Below, in pieces: positions 16,405-24,482 of a stretch of 32,692 nucleotides of DNA (positions are counted from its first letter, which is position 1; each line of letters starts with the position of its first letter). The notes below the pieces were generated by a model. That model saw only the letters and a list, made by a program, of their open reading frames with translations, had not been told where the DNA came from and searched no databases. Where the stretch lies: contig JBBIOI010000026.1 of assembly GCA_037443425.1 (NCBI GenBank), positions 1-32,692 on the forward strand, read 5' to 3'. Made by a program: the position numbers and the translations under genes. Source of the DNA: JBBIOI01 sp037443425 (lineage in GTDB: Bacteria > Desulfobacterota > BSN033 > UBA1163).

Positions 16405-17330
16405 TCCCTTTTGGGTTAATAAAATCCATTCTCCTTTCGCCTTTCCTTTGGAGAAATAAAAAGAGATTGATTAGACCAGCAAGGATTGTCTGGAATCCAA
16501 AGCTTTTACCTGAGACGCTCAAAGTTAGAGGCCAAAATATTTTTTATGTAAAAAAAGGTAAAGGTAAACCCTTAATCTTAATACATGGCTATGGAGCAGG
16601 TATATGGGTTTGGGAGAGACAGATTGAAGAGTTATCTCGTTTCTATAGGGTATTTGCCCTTGACCTAATTGGTCATGGGTTTTCCGATCGTCCAAGAATA
16701 GAGTATACACCCGAAACATATATAACATTTTTCAGAGGTTTTATGAGAGAATTGGGAATCGAAAATGCGACATTGATTGGCAACTCAATGGGTGGTGGAC
16801 TGGCATGGGCAATGGCTATATCTTACCCGAAGATGGTTGACAGGTTAATATTGATAAATTCCATCTCACCTGAAGTTCTTTATGAATTAAGAGGTGACTC
16901 GTTAGGGGTTCTTAAAAATTTCAAAGATATTCCTTTTATTTCTTATCTCTTCATTGCGATAAGGAATAGAGATACCATAAAGAAGGTTTTGATGGATTGT
17001 GTTTCCAATGAAAAACTCATAACCAAAGATGTTCTGGAGCGTCAATATGAGATTTCAAGGCTGAAGGGATCGACATGGGTTCTTTATTCAACGTTTAAGA
17101 ATGCAAAATTGGCTTTGGATTTTAAGAAGGATATCCAATTTATTCCCCATAAAACACTACTAATATGGGGGGAACAGGATAAGATACTCCCAGTATCTGT
17201 AGGAGAGAGGCTTCATAAAATTATACCTCAATCAAGATTTTATTTGGTTCCGAAAACAGGTCATATTCCAATGTGGGAAAGGCCTGAAGAAGTCAACAGT
17301 GTAATACTTGACTTTTTAAAAGAGTCATGA
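16401..17330 (+). CDS. Alpha/beta-fold hydrolase
   Basis: 309 residues with the complete catalytic triad: Ser129 in the elbow GNSMGGG, Asp260 in WGEQDKILP and His288 in TGHIPMWE. The oxyanion segment HGYGAG lies at 62-67 and LIGHGFSDRP at 90-98. The first 30 residues are basic and hydrophobic (IPFGLIKSILLSPFLWRNKKR), suggesting membrane association. The sequence type is that of C-C hydrolases, lipases and haloperoxidase-like esterases; the substrate is open. It overlaps the AsmA-like gene by 4 bp and is followed by a ketoacyl synthase, so a lipid or acyl substrate is plausible. Confidence 0.88.
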   Translation: MIPFGLIKSILLSPFLWRNKKRLIRPARIVWNPKLLPETLKVRGQNIFYVKKGKGKPLILIHGYGAGIWVWERQIEELSRFYRVFALDLIGHGFSDRPRIEYTPETYITFFRGFMRELGIENATLIGNSMGGGLAWAMAISYPKMVDRLILINSISPEVLYELRGDSLGVLKNFKDIPFISYLFIAIRNRDTIKKVLMDCVSNEKLITKDVLERQYEISRLKGSTWVLYSTFKNAKLALDFKKDIQFIPHKTLLIWGEQDKILPVSVGERLHKIIPQSRFYLVPKTGHIPMWERPEEVNSVILDFLKES

Positions 17331-17343
17331 GATTAAAAATGAC

Positions 17344-17372
17344 TTGACAAATAGTGATACAATCGATAAAAA
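17344..17372 (+). promoter_or_regulatory. Sigma-70-type promoter for the ketoacyl synthase gene
   Basis: TTGACA (17344-17349) is a perfect -35, followed by a 17-bp spacer and TAAAAA (17367-17372). It lies in the 67-bp gap between the hydrolase and the synthase, so the synthase can be transcribed alone as well as by read-through. Confidence 0.5.
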
Positions 17373-17397
17373 TATTGAAACTTAATTTATATTTATA

Positions 17398-18711
17398 ATG
17401 GAGGATTCCTTGAAGAATTATAAGAGAAGAGTAGTTATTACAGGCGTTGGTCCTGTTACACCAGTTGGTATTGGTAAAGATGCCTACTGGGATAGCCTTA
17501 TAAAAGGCAGGTCTTCTTTTAAAAGAATCGAATTTCCAAATAGGGACATGAATCAATACAGGTGTAAAATAGGAGCTCCGATCGAAGGATTTGACCTTCA
17601 TCAATTTGTTGAAAGGACAAAACATTCAAAATACTTAGGCAGGACATCACAGTTTGCCATCGTAGGTTCGTTGCTTGCACTTAAAGATGCAGGGTTTTCC
17701 ATAGAGAAAGAAGAAGAGCAAAAAACAGGTGGGGAATATATATTAAAGGAATTAGATCCATTTCATATTGGGATCATCTTAGGGGTTGGCGTTGAGGCAA
17801 TGGATCTACTTGAATATTATCATGAAAGATTCCTCTCGAAGGGACCAAAAGGAATTTCGCCTTTTGCCCTTCCAAACATCTATCTGAGTGCTATAACATC
17901 ACACGTTGCACAGTACTTTACTATCAGGGGAACTTCTTATGCAGTATCCACTGCCTGCGCCTCGGCAACACATGCGATGATTAATAGTTTTTATCAAATT
18001 CAATTGGGTGTAGAAAAGGTGATGGTTACTGGAGGGACTGATGGGTGTCTTACACCATATGTGTTTGGTGGATTCGATGTTCTAAGGGCTATGTCAACAA
18101 GGAATGATGACCCTAAGAAGGCATGTAGACCATTCGATCGTGAAAGAGACGGATTCGTAATGGGAGAGGGTGCAGGTATTTTAATTTTTGAAGACCTCGA
18201 ACATGCAAAACAGAGAGGCGCACATATTTATGGTGAGGTCATTGGGTTTGGTATGACTGCTGATGCGTATCATCTTACTGAGCCTGACCCAGAAGGAGAG
18301 GCCTTAGGAAAGGCAATTAAAGACGCCCTTGAAGGTGGAGGAATCCATCCAGAGGAGATAGATTATATAAACCCACATGGAACATCCACTCCTTTGAATG
18401 ATAAAGTTGAAAGTAGGGTAATTAAGAAGGTGTTTGGAAAGAATGCCTATCAGATACCGATTAGCTCAACAAAATCTATTACAGGCCATCTGATGGGAGG
18501 TGCTGGAGGAGTAGAGGCGATTGCTGTGATCATGAGTCTTGAAAAAGGGATTATACATCCAACACTTAATTATGAATTTCCTGACCCGGAATGTGATCTT
18601 GACTATGTGCCGAATCATGCCAGAGAAAAATATGTAAGGACTGCCCTTTCTATCTCAGCAGGCTTTGGTGGGGTGAATAGTGCCATTATAATAAGGAAAT
18701 TTGAAGATTAA
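17398..18711 (+). CDS. fabF: Beta-ketoacyl-ACP synthase II (FabF/KAS II family)
   Basis: 437 residues with the thiolase fold. The Cys-His-His triad is intact: Cys187 in VSTACASATHAM, His327 in NPHGTSTPLND and His364 in TKSITGHLMGGAGG, with Lys359 before it. It condenses malonyl-ACP with an acyl-ACP in fatty-acid or related chain elongation. The ATG at 17398 lacks a Shine-Dalgarno, whereas GGAGG at 17399-17403 is ideally placed for a TTG at 17410 (codon 5), so the true start may be that TTG. No ACP, FabG or FabZ gene is adjacent, so it may be a second, specialised KAS and not the housekeeping FabF; the insert KEEEQKTGGEYILKELD (104-120) is longer than usual. Confidence 0.9.
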   Translation: MEDSLKNYKRRVVITGVGPVTPVGIGKDAYWDSLIKGRSSFKRIEFPNRDMNQYRCKIGAPIEGFDLHQFVERTKHSKYLGRTSQFAIVGSLLALKDAGFSIEKEEEQKTGGEYILKELDPFHIGIILGVGVEAMDLLEYYHERFLSKGPKGISPFALPNIYLSAITSHVAQYFTIRGTSYAVSTACASATHAMINSFYQIQLGVEKVMVTGGTDGCLTPYVFGGFDVLRAMSTRNDDPKKACRPFDRERDGFVMGEGAGILIFEDLEHAKQRGAHIYGEVIGFGMTADAYHLTEPDPEGEALGKAIKDALEGGGIHPEEIDYINPHGTSTPLNDKVESRVIKKVFGKNAYQIPISSTKSITGHLMGGAGGVEAIAVIMSLEKGIIHPTLNYEFPDPECDLDYVPNHAREKYVRTALSISAGFGGVNSAIIIRKFED

Positions 18712-18720
18712 TGGGTTTAA

Positions 18721-19090
18721 GAGACTTCTGAAAAAGTCCTTGAAAGATTGATGAGGTAGGATTCAAAGATAGCTTTTTTATCAGTCATTGCGAGTTTTAT
18801 TTATTATTGTCATTGCGAGCCCGAAGGGCGTGGCAATCTAAAAGATTCCTCGCTCCGCTCGGAATGACAATTCTAAATATTGCTTCAGCTTCGCCTCGCA
18901 ATTAAAGACTCCGTTTCTCACTATGAAAAGCGAGGCGTAGGGCAAGGGCTCGTCCCTTGCCCCAATTGGTTTCATTCCTTATGTAGAATTATGACACAGT
19001 CTCGTTGCGGAAAGTTAATTAAGACAAGACCATGGTTTTTCACCCCACCTCTATACAATGAAAAGATTTTTAAATAGTTTTTCAGAGGTC
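18721..19090 (+). repeat. Terminal-inverted-repeat element B (370 bp)
   Basis: The left end GAGACTTCTGAAAAAGTC and the right end AAATAGTTTTTCAGAGGTC are inverted copies. TTTAA occurs directly outside both ends (18716-18720, 19091-19095), consistent with a 5-bp target duplication. Inside lies a CATTGCGAG palindrome (18808-18869) and a segment shared with 7339-7380. It starts 9 bp after the ketoacyl synthase stop, and its right end is 13 bp before the -35 of the next gene. A 65-codon open frame inside is judged non-coding. Confidence 0.68.
18808..18869. repeat. CATTGCGAG palindromic repeat unit
   Basis: TGTCATTGCGAG (18808-18819) pairs with CTCGGAATGACA (18858-18869) with one mismatch in 12; inside are a GCCC/GGGC stem and GTGGCAATCT. 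A partial second unit begins at 18783. The same motif occurs at 7122-7153, 21012-21045 and 21052-21081. It belongs to a widespread class of REP-like bacterial palindromes. Confidence 0.75.
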
Positions 19091-19103
19091 TTTAAAAATA
19101 AAA

Positions 19104-19131
19104 TTGACACCCGATTAAAATAATCTATAAT
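19104..19131 (+). promoter_or_regulatory. Consensus sigma-70 promoter for the GAF histidine kinase
   Basis: TTGACA (19104-19109), a 16-bp spacer and TATAAT (19126-19131): both hexamers are perfect. The expected start is near 19138, giving a very AT-rich 28-nt leader before the ATG at 19166. Confidence 0.8.
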
Positions 19132-19165
19132 ATAATTAAATTACATATTAATTTTTTAATTTTTT

Positions 19166-20980
19166 ATGGACAGCATTAGAATTGACGAGAAAATCTTATC
19201 TCTAATAAATGATTTAAGGGATAGTGGATGTAATCTTTCTAATGATAATATTAAAAAGATTGTTGAATACATAAAAGTGGATATACTTTTTCAATATATT
19301 GATCGTTTAATCACACAGGTAGAATCAATCCTCGAAATAGATCCCATCCTTAGTGAGAGAGATATACTTCAAATAGTAGCAAGAAATATTGTTGAGTTTC
19401 TCGGTGCAGAGATGGCAACATTAAGGATTTATGATCCTACAAGGGGAAAGATGGAATCTTTTGGATCATATCCAAATGTTGAAGAGGAACGTGAAAAAGA
19501 GATTCCTCTTGAGGACTCAATAGCAGGAGATGTAATCAAAACCAAGAAGAGCTACTTTGTATCTAATATACTTGAAGAGGAGAAGTATAAACAGGACAAG
19601 GAGAGAATGGTTTCTCAGGGTATCCATTCAATGTTAGCAATACCCATTCAAATTCCAAGATATTCATCAAAATATTTAGATATAAAAGGAGTTCTTCAGA
19701 TTTGTTACAAAGAGAAGGATAGGGAATTTAGCCCTATCGAGGCAAAGATAGCTGAACTGCTTACAAGAAGGGTTAGCCATGTGATCGCTTTAAAGCGAAT
19801 AATTGATCTTCAGAAGCTTAATATTACAAAAGACAGAATTGTGGAACATATATTCTTTAAGTTGGGGAGAAGAGAAGGCATAAAGATGAAGGATGTCTTC
19901 AACCTTGTCATCCCTGAACTGGCAGATATTATGAAGATTCAAAGGTGCTCACTATTTTCGGTAACAGAGGATCGTCATCATGTGGTTCTGGAAGCTGGAT
20001 ACCCTGAAACGGAACATGGTATAGGAAAGATATTCTCAATTGACATCCCTTATATAAATATTGTTGTAAACCAACCAGGTCCTTTTGGTGAATTTGAAAA
20101 TGAGAAAATCTATCCAACTTATATCCTTATTACAAATCCGAAAGAGAGTAATCTTTTACCTCCGGATCTTAAACGATTTCTTGAAATCAAGGAGATCCAC
20201 TCTATCCTTTATATACCTCTTAAAGTAGAAGGTATGGTAAACTACTTTTTGGCCTTTGATGCCCAGGCCCATCATCGTGGATTTACTGACGAGCAGATTG
20301 AGATATTTACCTTTTTAGGAATGGAATTAATGAAGGGATTGAGGATGGAGAAGATGGATGATATATTACATGATTTTAAAAATCCTGCCATTGCTGCTGC
20401 CGGTTTTACAAAGAGGGTTCAGAAGATTTTAAAAGAGGGTGGCTATCCTTCGCAGAAAGAAAAAGTGGATCAAGCCTTAGAGATCATTTTACGGGAGACT
20501 ACTCGAATACAGGAGCTTGCTTTAACCCTTCATGGTGAAGGTAAAGAAGAGGTTTTAGATCTATCTGAAAGATTAAAATTAAGATTTATGATAAATGAGG
20601 AGGCCTTAAAAGAGCTGGGAAGAAAGAATTTAGTCTTACGTCAACAGAGCTTTGAGAGCCCGCTCTGGGTTAAATGTATACCTATCCAGATTGATAGGGT
20701 TTTAGACAATTTACTTAATAATGCATCAAAGGCCATTCCTGATGAGGGCGGAGAATTGATGATCAGGTCATATAAAGAGGGGAAATGGGCAGTGGCTGAA
20801 ATTATTAATACAGGAGAAATTTCTGATATTGATAAAGATTTATACTTGCTTGGGAATGGAAGGGGAAGGGGATTACATATAACTACTCGGCTCGTTAAGA
20901 TGATGAAGGGAAAGATGGAAATGGAAGTGTTAGGTGGAAAAACAATTTTTCGTGTAATGCTTCCAATTATAATCACCTGA
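19166..20980 (+). CDS. Orphan cytoplasmic GAF-GAF histidine kinase
   Basis: 604 residues with no membrane segment. A first GAF domain covers about 62-212 (IVARNIVEFLGAEMATLRIYD ... HSMLAIPIQI) and a second about 240-395 (RCSLFSVTED ... IHSILYIPLKVEG). The kinase part has phospho-acceptor His402 in ILHDFKNPAIAAAGF, N box LLNNASKAI (Asn519) and G2-like GRGRGLHI (565-572). The G1 box is degenerate: INTGE (547-551) has Asn where Asp of DxGxG normally binds the adenine. No response regulator is adjacent. The ATG has no Shine-Dalgarno, only a T-rich run, despite a perfect promoter; no other in-frame ATG fits. Signal and partner are unknown. Confidence 0.85.
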   Translation: MDSIRIDEKILSLINDLRDSGCNLSNDNIKKIVEYIKVDILFQYIDRLITQVESILEIDPILSERDILQIVARNIVEFLGAEMATLRIYDPTRGKMESFGSYPNVEEEREKEIPLEDSIAGDVIKTKKSYFVSNILEEEKYKQDKERMVSQGIHSMLAIPIQIPRYSSKYLDIKGVLQICYKEKDREFSPIEAKIAELLTRRVSHVIALKRIIDLQKLNITKDRIVEHIFFKLGRREGIKMKDVFNLVIPELADIMKIQRCSLFSVTEDRHHVVLEAGYPETEHGIGKIFSIDIPYINIVVNQPGPFGEFENEKIYPTYILITNPKESNLLPPDLKRFLEIKEIHSILYIPLKVEGMVNYFLAFDAQAHHRGFTDEQIEIFTFLGMELMKGLRMEKMDDILHDFKNPAIAAAGFTKRVQKILKEGGYPSQKEKVDQALEIILRETTRIQELALTLHGEGKEEVLDLSERLKLRFMINEEALKELGRKNLVLRQQSFESPLWVKCIPIQIDRVLDNLLNNASKAIPDEGGELMIRSYKEGKWAVAEIINTGEISDIDKDLYLLGNGRGRGLHITTRLVKMMKGKMEMEVLGGKTIFRVMLPIIIT

Positions 20981-20996
20981 GTTGAAAGACTGAAGA

Positions 20997-21185
20997 GAGA
21001 CCTCTGAAAAAGTCATTGCGAGCATCCAAAGAGTGCGTGGCAATCCAATGAAGTCGTTGCGAGCCGAAGGTGTGGCAATCTTATAGGTTTCTTGCTTAGT
21101 TTGGTAGTTAACTCCACCTTACCTCCCCTTAAAAATAAGGGGAGGTAAGGTGGAGTTATCTTTTAAGGACTTTTTCAAAAATCTC
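20997..21185 (+). repeat. Terminal-inverted-repeat element C with nested palindromes
   Basis: The left end GAGACCTCTGAAAAAGTC and the right end GACTTTTTCAAAAATCTC are inverted copies. Two CATTGCGAG-type units (21012-21045 and 21052-21081) and a 23-bp perfect hairpin (21109-21158) lie inside. It begins 16 bp after the GAF kinase stop and is followed after 5 bp by element D. No target duplication was found for C itself. Confidence 0.65.
21109..21158. repeat. Perfect 23-bp inverted repeat (hairpin)
   Basis: The arms 21109-21131 (beginning TAACTCCACCTTACC) and 21136-21158 (ending GGTAAGGTGGAGTTA) pair without a mismatch across an AAAA loop. TCTTTT follows on the plus strand, so it could stop transcription from the kinase gene. 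It resembles the smaller hairpin at 7198-7220. Confidence 0.85.
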
Positions 21186-21190
21186 AATAA

Positions 21191-21413
21191 GAGACCCCTG
21201 AAAAAGTCTTTGAAAGACTGGGGAGGTAGGGTTCAAAACCCTTCGAATGCGGGCTTTCAATGTTTAAATTGCTAACAATCGCTTTAGAAAAAACCAAATT
21301 ATTTTAAGGAGATTAATCAATAGTGCTAATCTATAAAAGGTATCCGCTCGAAGGCTTTTTCACCCCACCTCCCCATTTATGAAAGGATTTTTAAATAGTT
21401 TTTCAGAGGTCTC
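21191..21413 (+). repeat. Terminal-inverted-repeat element D (223 bp)
   Basis: The left end GAGACCCCTGAAAAAGTC and the right end AAATAGTTTTTCAGAGGTCTC are inverted copies. AATAA lies directly outside both ends (21186-21190 and 21414-21418), a 5-bp target duplication. The right half (21305-21413) is repeated at 32415-32520 in the opposite orientation. The -35 of the NEW3 gene begins 11 bp beyond the right end. Confidence 0.72.
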
Positions 21414-21424
21414 AATAATTTTGC

Positions 21425-21453
21425 TTGACAGAAATTAAAAGAGTGATTAAATT
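21425..21453 (+). promoter_or_regulatory. Sigma-70-type promoter for the NEW3-ABC operon
   Basis: TTGACA (21425-21430), a 17-bp spacer and TAAATT (21448-21453). The -35 is perfect and the -10 matches 4/6. It lies about 50 bp before the preferred ATG at 21503 and shows that a TTG-started frame from 21425 is promoter sequence, not coding. Confidence 0.65.
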
Positions 21454-21502
21454 AAAAGGCGAAATTTCCCAAAAAAAGAGAAGTAATTTAGGAGGTAATT
21501 TT

Positions 21503-22729
21503 ATGCTGGTGATTAAAAATAAGAGGAAATCTGGTATAATTTTTTTAAGTATCTTGCTTGTCTTTTTCGGGCTATATTCCCTTGTTTCTGCACAGGAAAA
21601 GAAAGAAGAGTCTGAGAAAAAACCCGATCGTTTAATCGAGATGGCTGCAGAGTATCCAGGTGTAGAGGTTTTAGTAGGAGAAAATGTTAGTATGGATATA
21701 AATTTCTATAATAAAGGAAAGTCAGAAGAGATTGTTGATGTTTGGGTTGCCACAAAACCAAAAGGATGGAATGTTAAGCTTAAGACTTATAAATTCGAAG
21801 TAAAAGGCGTTCATGTTCCATCGGGCAGGGATAAAAGCATCACATTTGAGGCAGAACCAGATAAAAATGTAAAACCTGGAGAATATAAATTTGAGATAAA
21901 GGCACAGACCCCTGATGGTAAGTTTAAGATGCAGCAACCGATTGTAGTAATTGTAAAGGCTAAAGAAAAGGAGGCAAAAGAGCCAAAAGGTGTTAAGTTA
22001 ACAACCTCATATCCTGTTTTAAGAGGACCATCTGATGCAAAGTTTGAATTTTCTATGGAAGTTGAAAGTAAACTTGATAAAGATGCAGTTTTTGATCTAA
22101 TAGCTCAAGGACCAGAAGGATGGGAGATTAATTTTAAACCTGCATATGAAGACAAATATATTTCAAGTCTAAGGCTTAAAGAGAGGCAGAGTCAAACCGT
22201 AGCAGTAGCTGTTAAACCATCCCCCCTTGCAAAGGCAGGTGAATATCCAATAAATGTAAGGGTAAGTTCTGGAGAGGCAAGGGCTGAGGCAAAATTGACA
22301 GTTGTACTTACAGGCATATATAAACTGGATGCTGGAACTCCTACAGGCATACTTTCATTAGAGGCATATCCAGGTAAACCAGCAAATTTTTCACTCTTTG
22401 TTAAAAATACAGGATCTGCAGTGAACAGAAATATAACTTTTTCATCTTTTAAACCGGAAAACTGGGAGGTTACATTCAAACCAGAAAAGATTGAAGTCCT
22501 TGAACCAGGTGCATTGAAACAGATAGAAGTCACAATAAAGCCCGCTCCGCAAGCACTTGTTGGGGATTACTCAGTGGGTTGTGTGGTAAATGGTGAAAAA
22601 TCAGAGAAGACCATCGAGATGAGAGTTACTGTTAAGGCCTCAACTGCTTGGGGCTGGATTGGAGTGGGTGTAATTGTTGCAGTTATAGCTGGTTTAAGTG
22701 GATTATTCATCTGGCTGGGGAGACGTTAA
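21503..22729 (+). CDS. NEW3-domain membrane protein (COG1470-like), exported
   Basis: 408 residues from the ATG at 21503, which has GGAGG 8 bp upstream; longer in-frame starts lie in the promoter. A signal peptide (about 10-29, cut near VSA-Q) leads into three repeated beta-sandwich units (about 45-152, 160-272 and 280-380). Each has the NEW3/alpha-galactosidase-associated pattern of GxNVSMDINFYNKG, a PKGWNVKLK or PENWEVTFKP strand and PGEYKFEIK-like strands. A C-terminal helix (about 384-404) ending LGRR anchors it. It sits outside the membrane and is followed 1 bp later by the ABC ATPase gene. Proteins of this kind commonly accompany ABC-2 transporters; the ligand is unknown. Confidence 0.85.
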   Translation: MLVIKNKRKSGIIFLSILLVFFGLYSLVSAQEKKEESEKKPDRLIEMAAEYPGVEVLVGENVSMDINFYNKGKSEEIVDVWVATKPKGWNVKLKTYKFEVKGVHVPSGRDKSITFEAEPDKNVKPGEYKFEIKAQTPDGKFKMQQPIVVIVKAKEKEAKEPKGVKLTTSYPVLRGPSDAKFEFSMEVESKLDKDAVFDLIAQGPEGWEINFKPAYEDKYISSLRLKERQSQTVAVAVKPSPLAKAGEYPINVRVSSGEARAEAKLTVVLTGIYKLDAGTPTGILSLEAYPGKPANFSLFVKNTGSAVNRNITFSSFKPENWEVTFKPEKIEVLEPGALKQIEVTIKPAPQALVGDYSVGCVVNGEKSEKTIEMRVTVKASTAWGWIGVGVIVAVIAGLSGLFIWLGRR

Positions 22730-22730
22730 G

Positions 22731-23483
22731 ATGAAGGATCAGATTGTAATTGAAACCGAGGGATTAACAAAGAAGTATGGCGATCAATATGCAGTTAATA
22801 ACCTCAATTTAAAAATATTCGAGGGAGAGATATTTGGATTCCTCGGTCCAAACGGGGCTGGGAAGACTACTACCCTACTGATGTTTCTTGGTCTTACAGA
22901 GCCAACATCAGGTTATGTTCGAGTGCTTGGTTATGATCCTAATCGTGAGCCTCTACGCATTAAAGAGAAAGTGGGTTACCTCCCTGAAAACGTGGGTTTT
23001 TATGATGATATGAATGCGAGGCAAAACCTTCAGTATGTTGCTCGATTGAATAAGATACCGGATAATATAGCTTCAGAAAGGATAGATATCTGGTTAAAAG
23101 AGGTGGGCCTCTCAAATGATGCTGAAAAGAAGGTGGGTACATATTCTAAGGGAATGCGACAGAGACTGGGTATTGCAGAGGTAATGATTAAGGAACCAAA
23201 AATTCTTTTTCTTGATGAACCAACAATAGGGTTAGATCCTGATGGGACAAACTGGATGCTTGATATGATTCGCTCACTAAGTAAAGATAAAAATATAACA
23301 ATCTTCTTTTCATCACATCTACTTGATCAGGTCCAAAGGATATCTGATCGGGTTGGCATCATGATAAAAGGAAATCTCGTTGCCGTTGGTCCGATAGAAG
23401 AGCTTGCCAAAAAGAAACTTGGCATTGATAAGGAACATTATACGCTCGAAGAGATTTATATGAAATACTTTAAGGAGGCCTAA
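22731..23483 (+). CDS. ABC-2 type transporter ATP-binding protein
   Basis: 250 residues from the ATG at 22731, one base after the preceding stop with GGGGAG upstream; an earlier in-frame ATG at 22698 would overlap the NEW3 gene. Walker A GPNGAGKTT (39-47), signature YSKGMRQR (138-145), Walker B ILFLDEP (158-164) and switch His196 are all intact. The YSKGMRQ form of the signature is typical of NosF/CcmA/DrrA-type ATPases. It energises the permease encoded next, 1 bp after the stop. Export or membrane-protein maturation is likely; the substrate is unknown. Confidence 0.95.
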   Translation: MKDQIVIETEGLTKKYGDQYAVNNLNLKIFEGEIFGFLGPNGAGKTTTLLMFLGLTEPTSGYVRVLGYDPNREPLRIKEKVGYLPENVGFYDDMNARQNLQYVARLNKIPDNIASERIDIWLKEVGLSNDAEKKVGTYSKGMRQRLGIAEVMIKEPKILFLDEPTIGLDPDGTNWMLDMIRSLSKDKNITIFFSSHLLDQVQRISDRVGIMIKGNLVAVGPIEELAKKKLGIDKEHYTLEEIYMKYFKEA

Positions 23484-23484
23484 A

Positions 23485-24450
23485 TTGCACGGTATTATCA
23501 CAATATTCAGAAAAGAGCTTGAGGATCATTTTAGCAGTACTCGATTTTTACTCCTTTCTGCCCTTATTATAATGGTGGGTGTCATTATTACGGCCATGGT
23601 TGGTATGAGTATTCAAGAGGAATTGAAAGGAATGGCCAAACCTACAATGATCTTTTTATTTCTATTTACTTCGACTGGGAAACTCTTTTCATTCGTTCAG
23701 TTTATTGCATTTTTTGGTCCCCTTATAGGAATTATACTTGGGTTTGATTCGATAAATAGAGAAAGGATTTCAAGAACGTTAAGCAAGATTGTATCACAGC
23801 CAATATATCGAGATTCAATTATAAATGCAAAATTTCTCGCAGGAGTCGTAGTAATTTCAATTGTCCTCCTTGCCATTGTTTTACTTATTTCAGGACTCGG
23901 GATACGCTTAATAGGTGTTGTACCAGGACCTGAAGAGGCATGGCGTCTAATCATTTACCTTATCATCAGTATTTTATATATAGCATTCTGGTTAGGTATA
24001 TCAATCCTGTTTTCTGTAATATTCCGTAGCACTGCAACCTCAGCACTTGCTTCACTTGCGGTCTGGATATTCTTCTCATTCTTTGTTGGACTGGGTGCAG
24101 GTTTTTTAGCTGATGCAATAGCCCCTATAAGCCAAAGTAGTGCACAGGTTGATGCAGAGATGCTTATAAGACATGAAAGAATCCAGAGGATTACTTCATT
24201 GTTCTCTCCAATGACTCTTTATAGTGAGGCAACAACAACAATCCTTGATCCGATGAGAAAGACCACGAGATCATTGATCTTAATGGGTCCAATGGAGAGG
24301 CTATCACTTTCTCGCTTCCAGAACCCACTTCCTCTTCTTCAAAGCCTGTTTATTGTGACCCCTCATATTATATCAATTATAGCCATAACCTTCCTGTGTT
24401 TTGGAGTCTGTTATTTTATTTTCATGAGGCAAGAAATAAGAACAATATAG
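23485..24450 (+). CDS. ABC-2 type permease
   Basis: 321 residues starting with TTG at 23485; AAGGAGG (23472-23478) 6 bp upstream fixes this start. The N-terminus FRKELEDHFSSTRF (8-21) is the cytoplasmic elbow typical of ABC-2 permeases, followed by about six membrane helices with a long extracytoplasmic or cytoplasmic segment at about 208-285 before the last one. It forms the membrane part of the transporter with the ATPase ahead of it and the exported NEW3 protein. The layout resembles NosY-type permeases. Confidence 0.9.
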   Translation: MHGIITIFRKELEDHFSSTRFLLLSALIIMVGVIITAMVGMSIQEELKGMAKPTMIFLFLFTSTGKLFSFVQFIAFFGPLIGIILGFDSINRERISRTLSKIVSQPIYRDSIINAKFLAGVVVISIVLLAIVLLISGLGIRLIGVVPGPEEAWRLIIYLIISILYIAFWLGISILFSVIFRSTATSALASLAVWIFFSFFVGLGAGFLADAIAPISQSSAQVDAEMLIRHERIQRITSLFSPMTLYSEATTTILDPMRKTTRSLILMGPMERLSLSRFQNPLPLLQSLFIVTPHIISIIAITFLCFGVCYFIFMRQEIRTI

Positions 24451-24482
24451 CTCTGATAAGATCTTATTAAAAACTTTAGTAG

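Noticed and set aside
18880..19077. 65-codon open frame on the plus strand
   Set aside because: It lies wholly inside repeat element B, covers palindromic repeat sequence and has no ribosome binding site.
20992..21190. Target-site duplication for element C
   Set aside because: GAAGA on the left does not match AATAA on the right; the AATAA pair belongs to element D.
21425..21502. In-frame TTG extension of the NEW3 gene
   Set aside because: The sequence is a TTGACA-17-TAAATT promoter, and the ATG at 21503 has a strong GGAGG and opens directly onto a signal peptide.
22698..22730. Upstream ATG for the ABC ATPase
   Set aside because: It overlaps the end of the NEW3 gene in another frame and adds 11 residues not typical of the family; the ATG at 22731 has its own Shine-Dalgarno.
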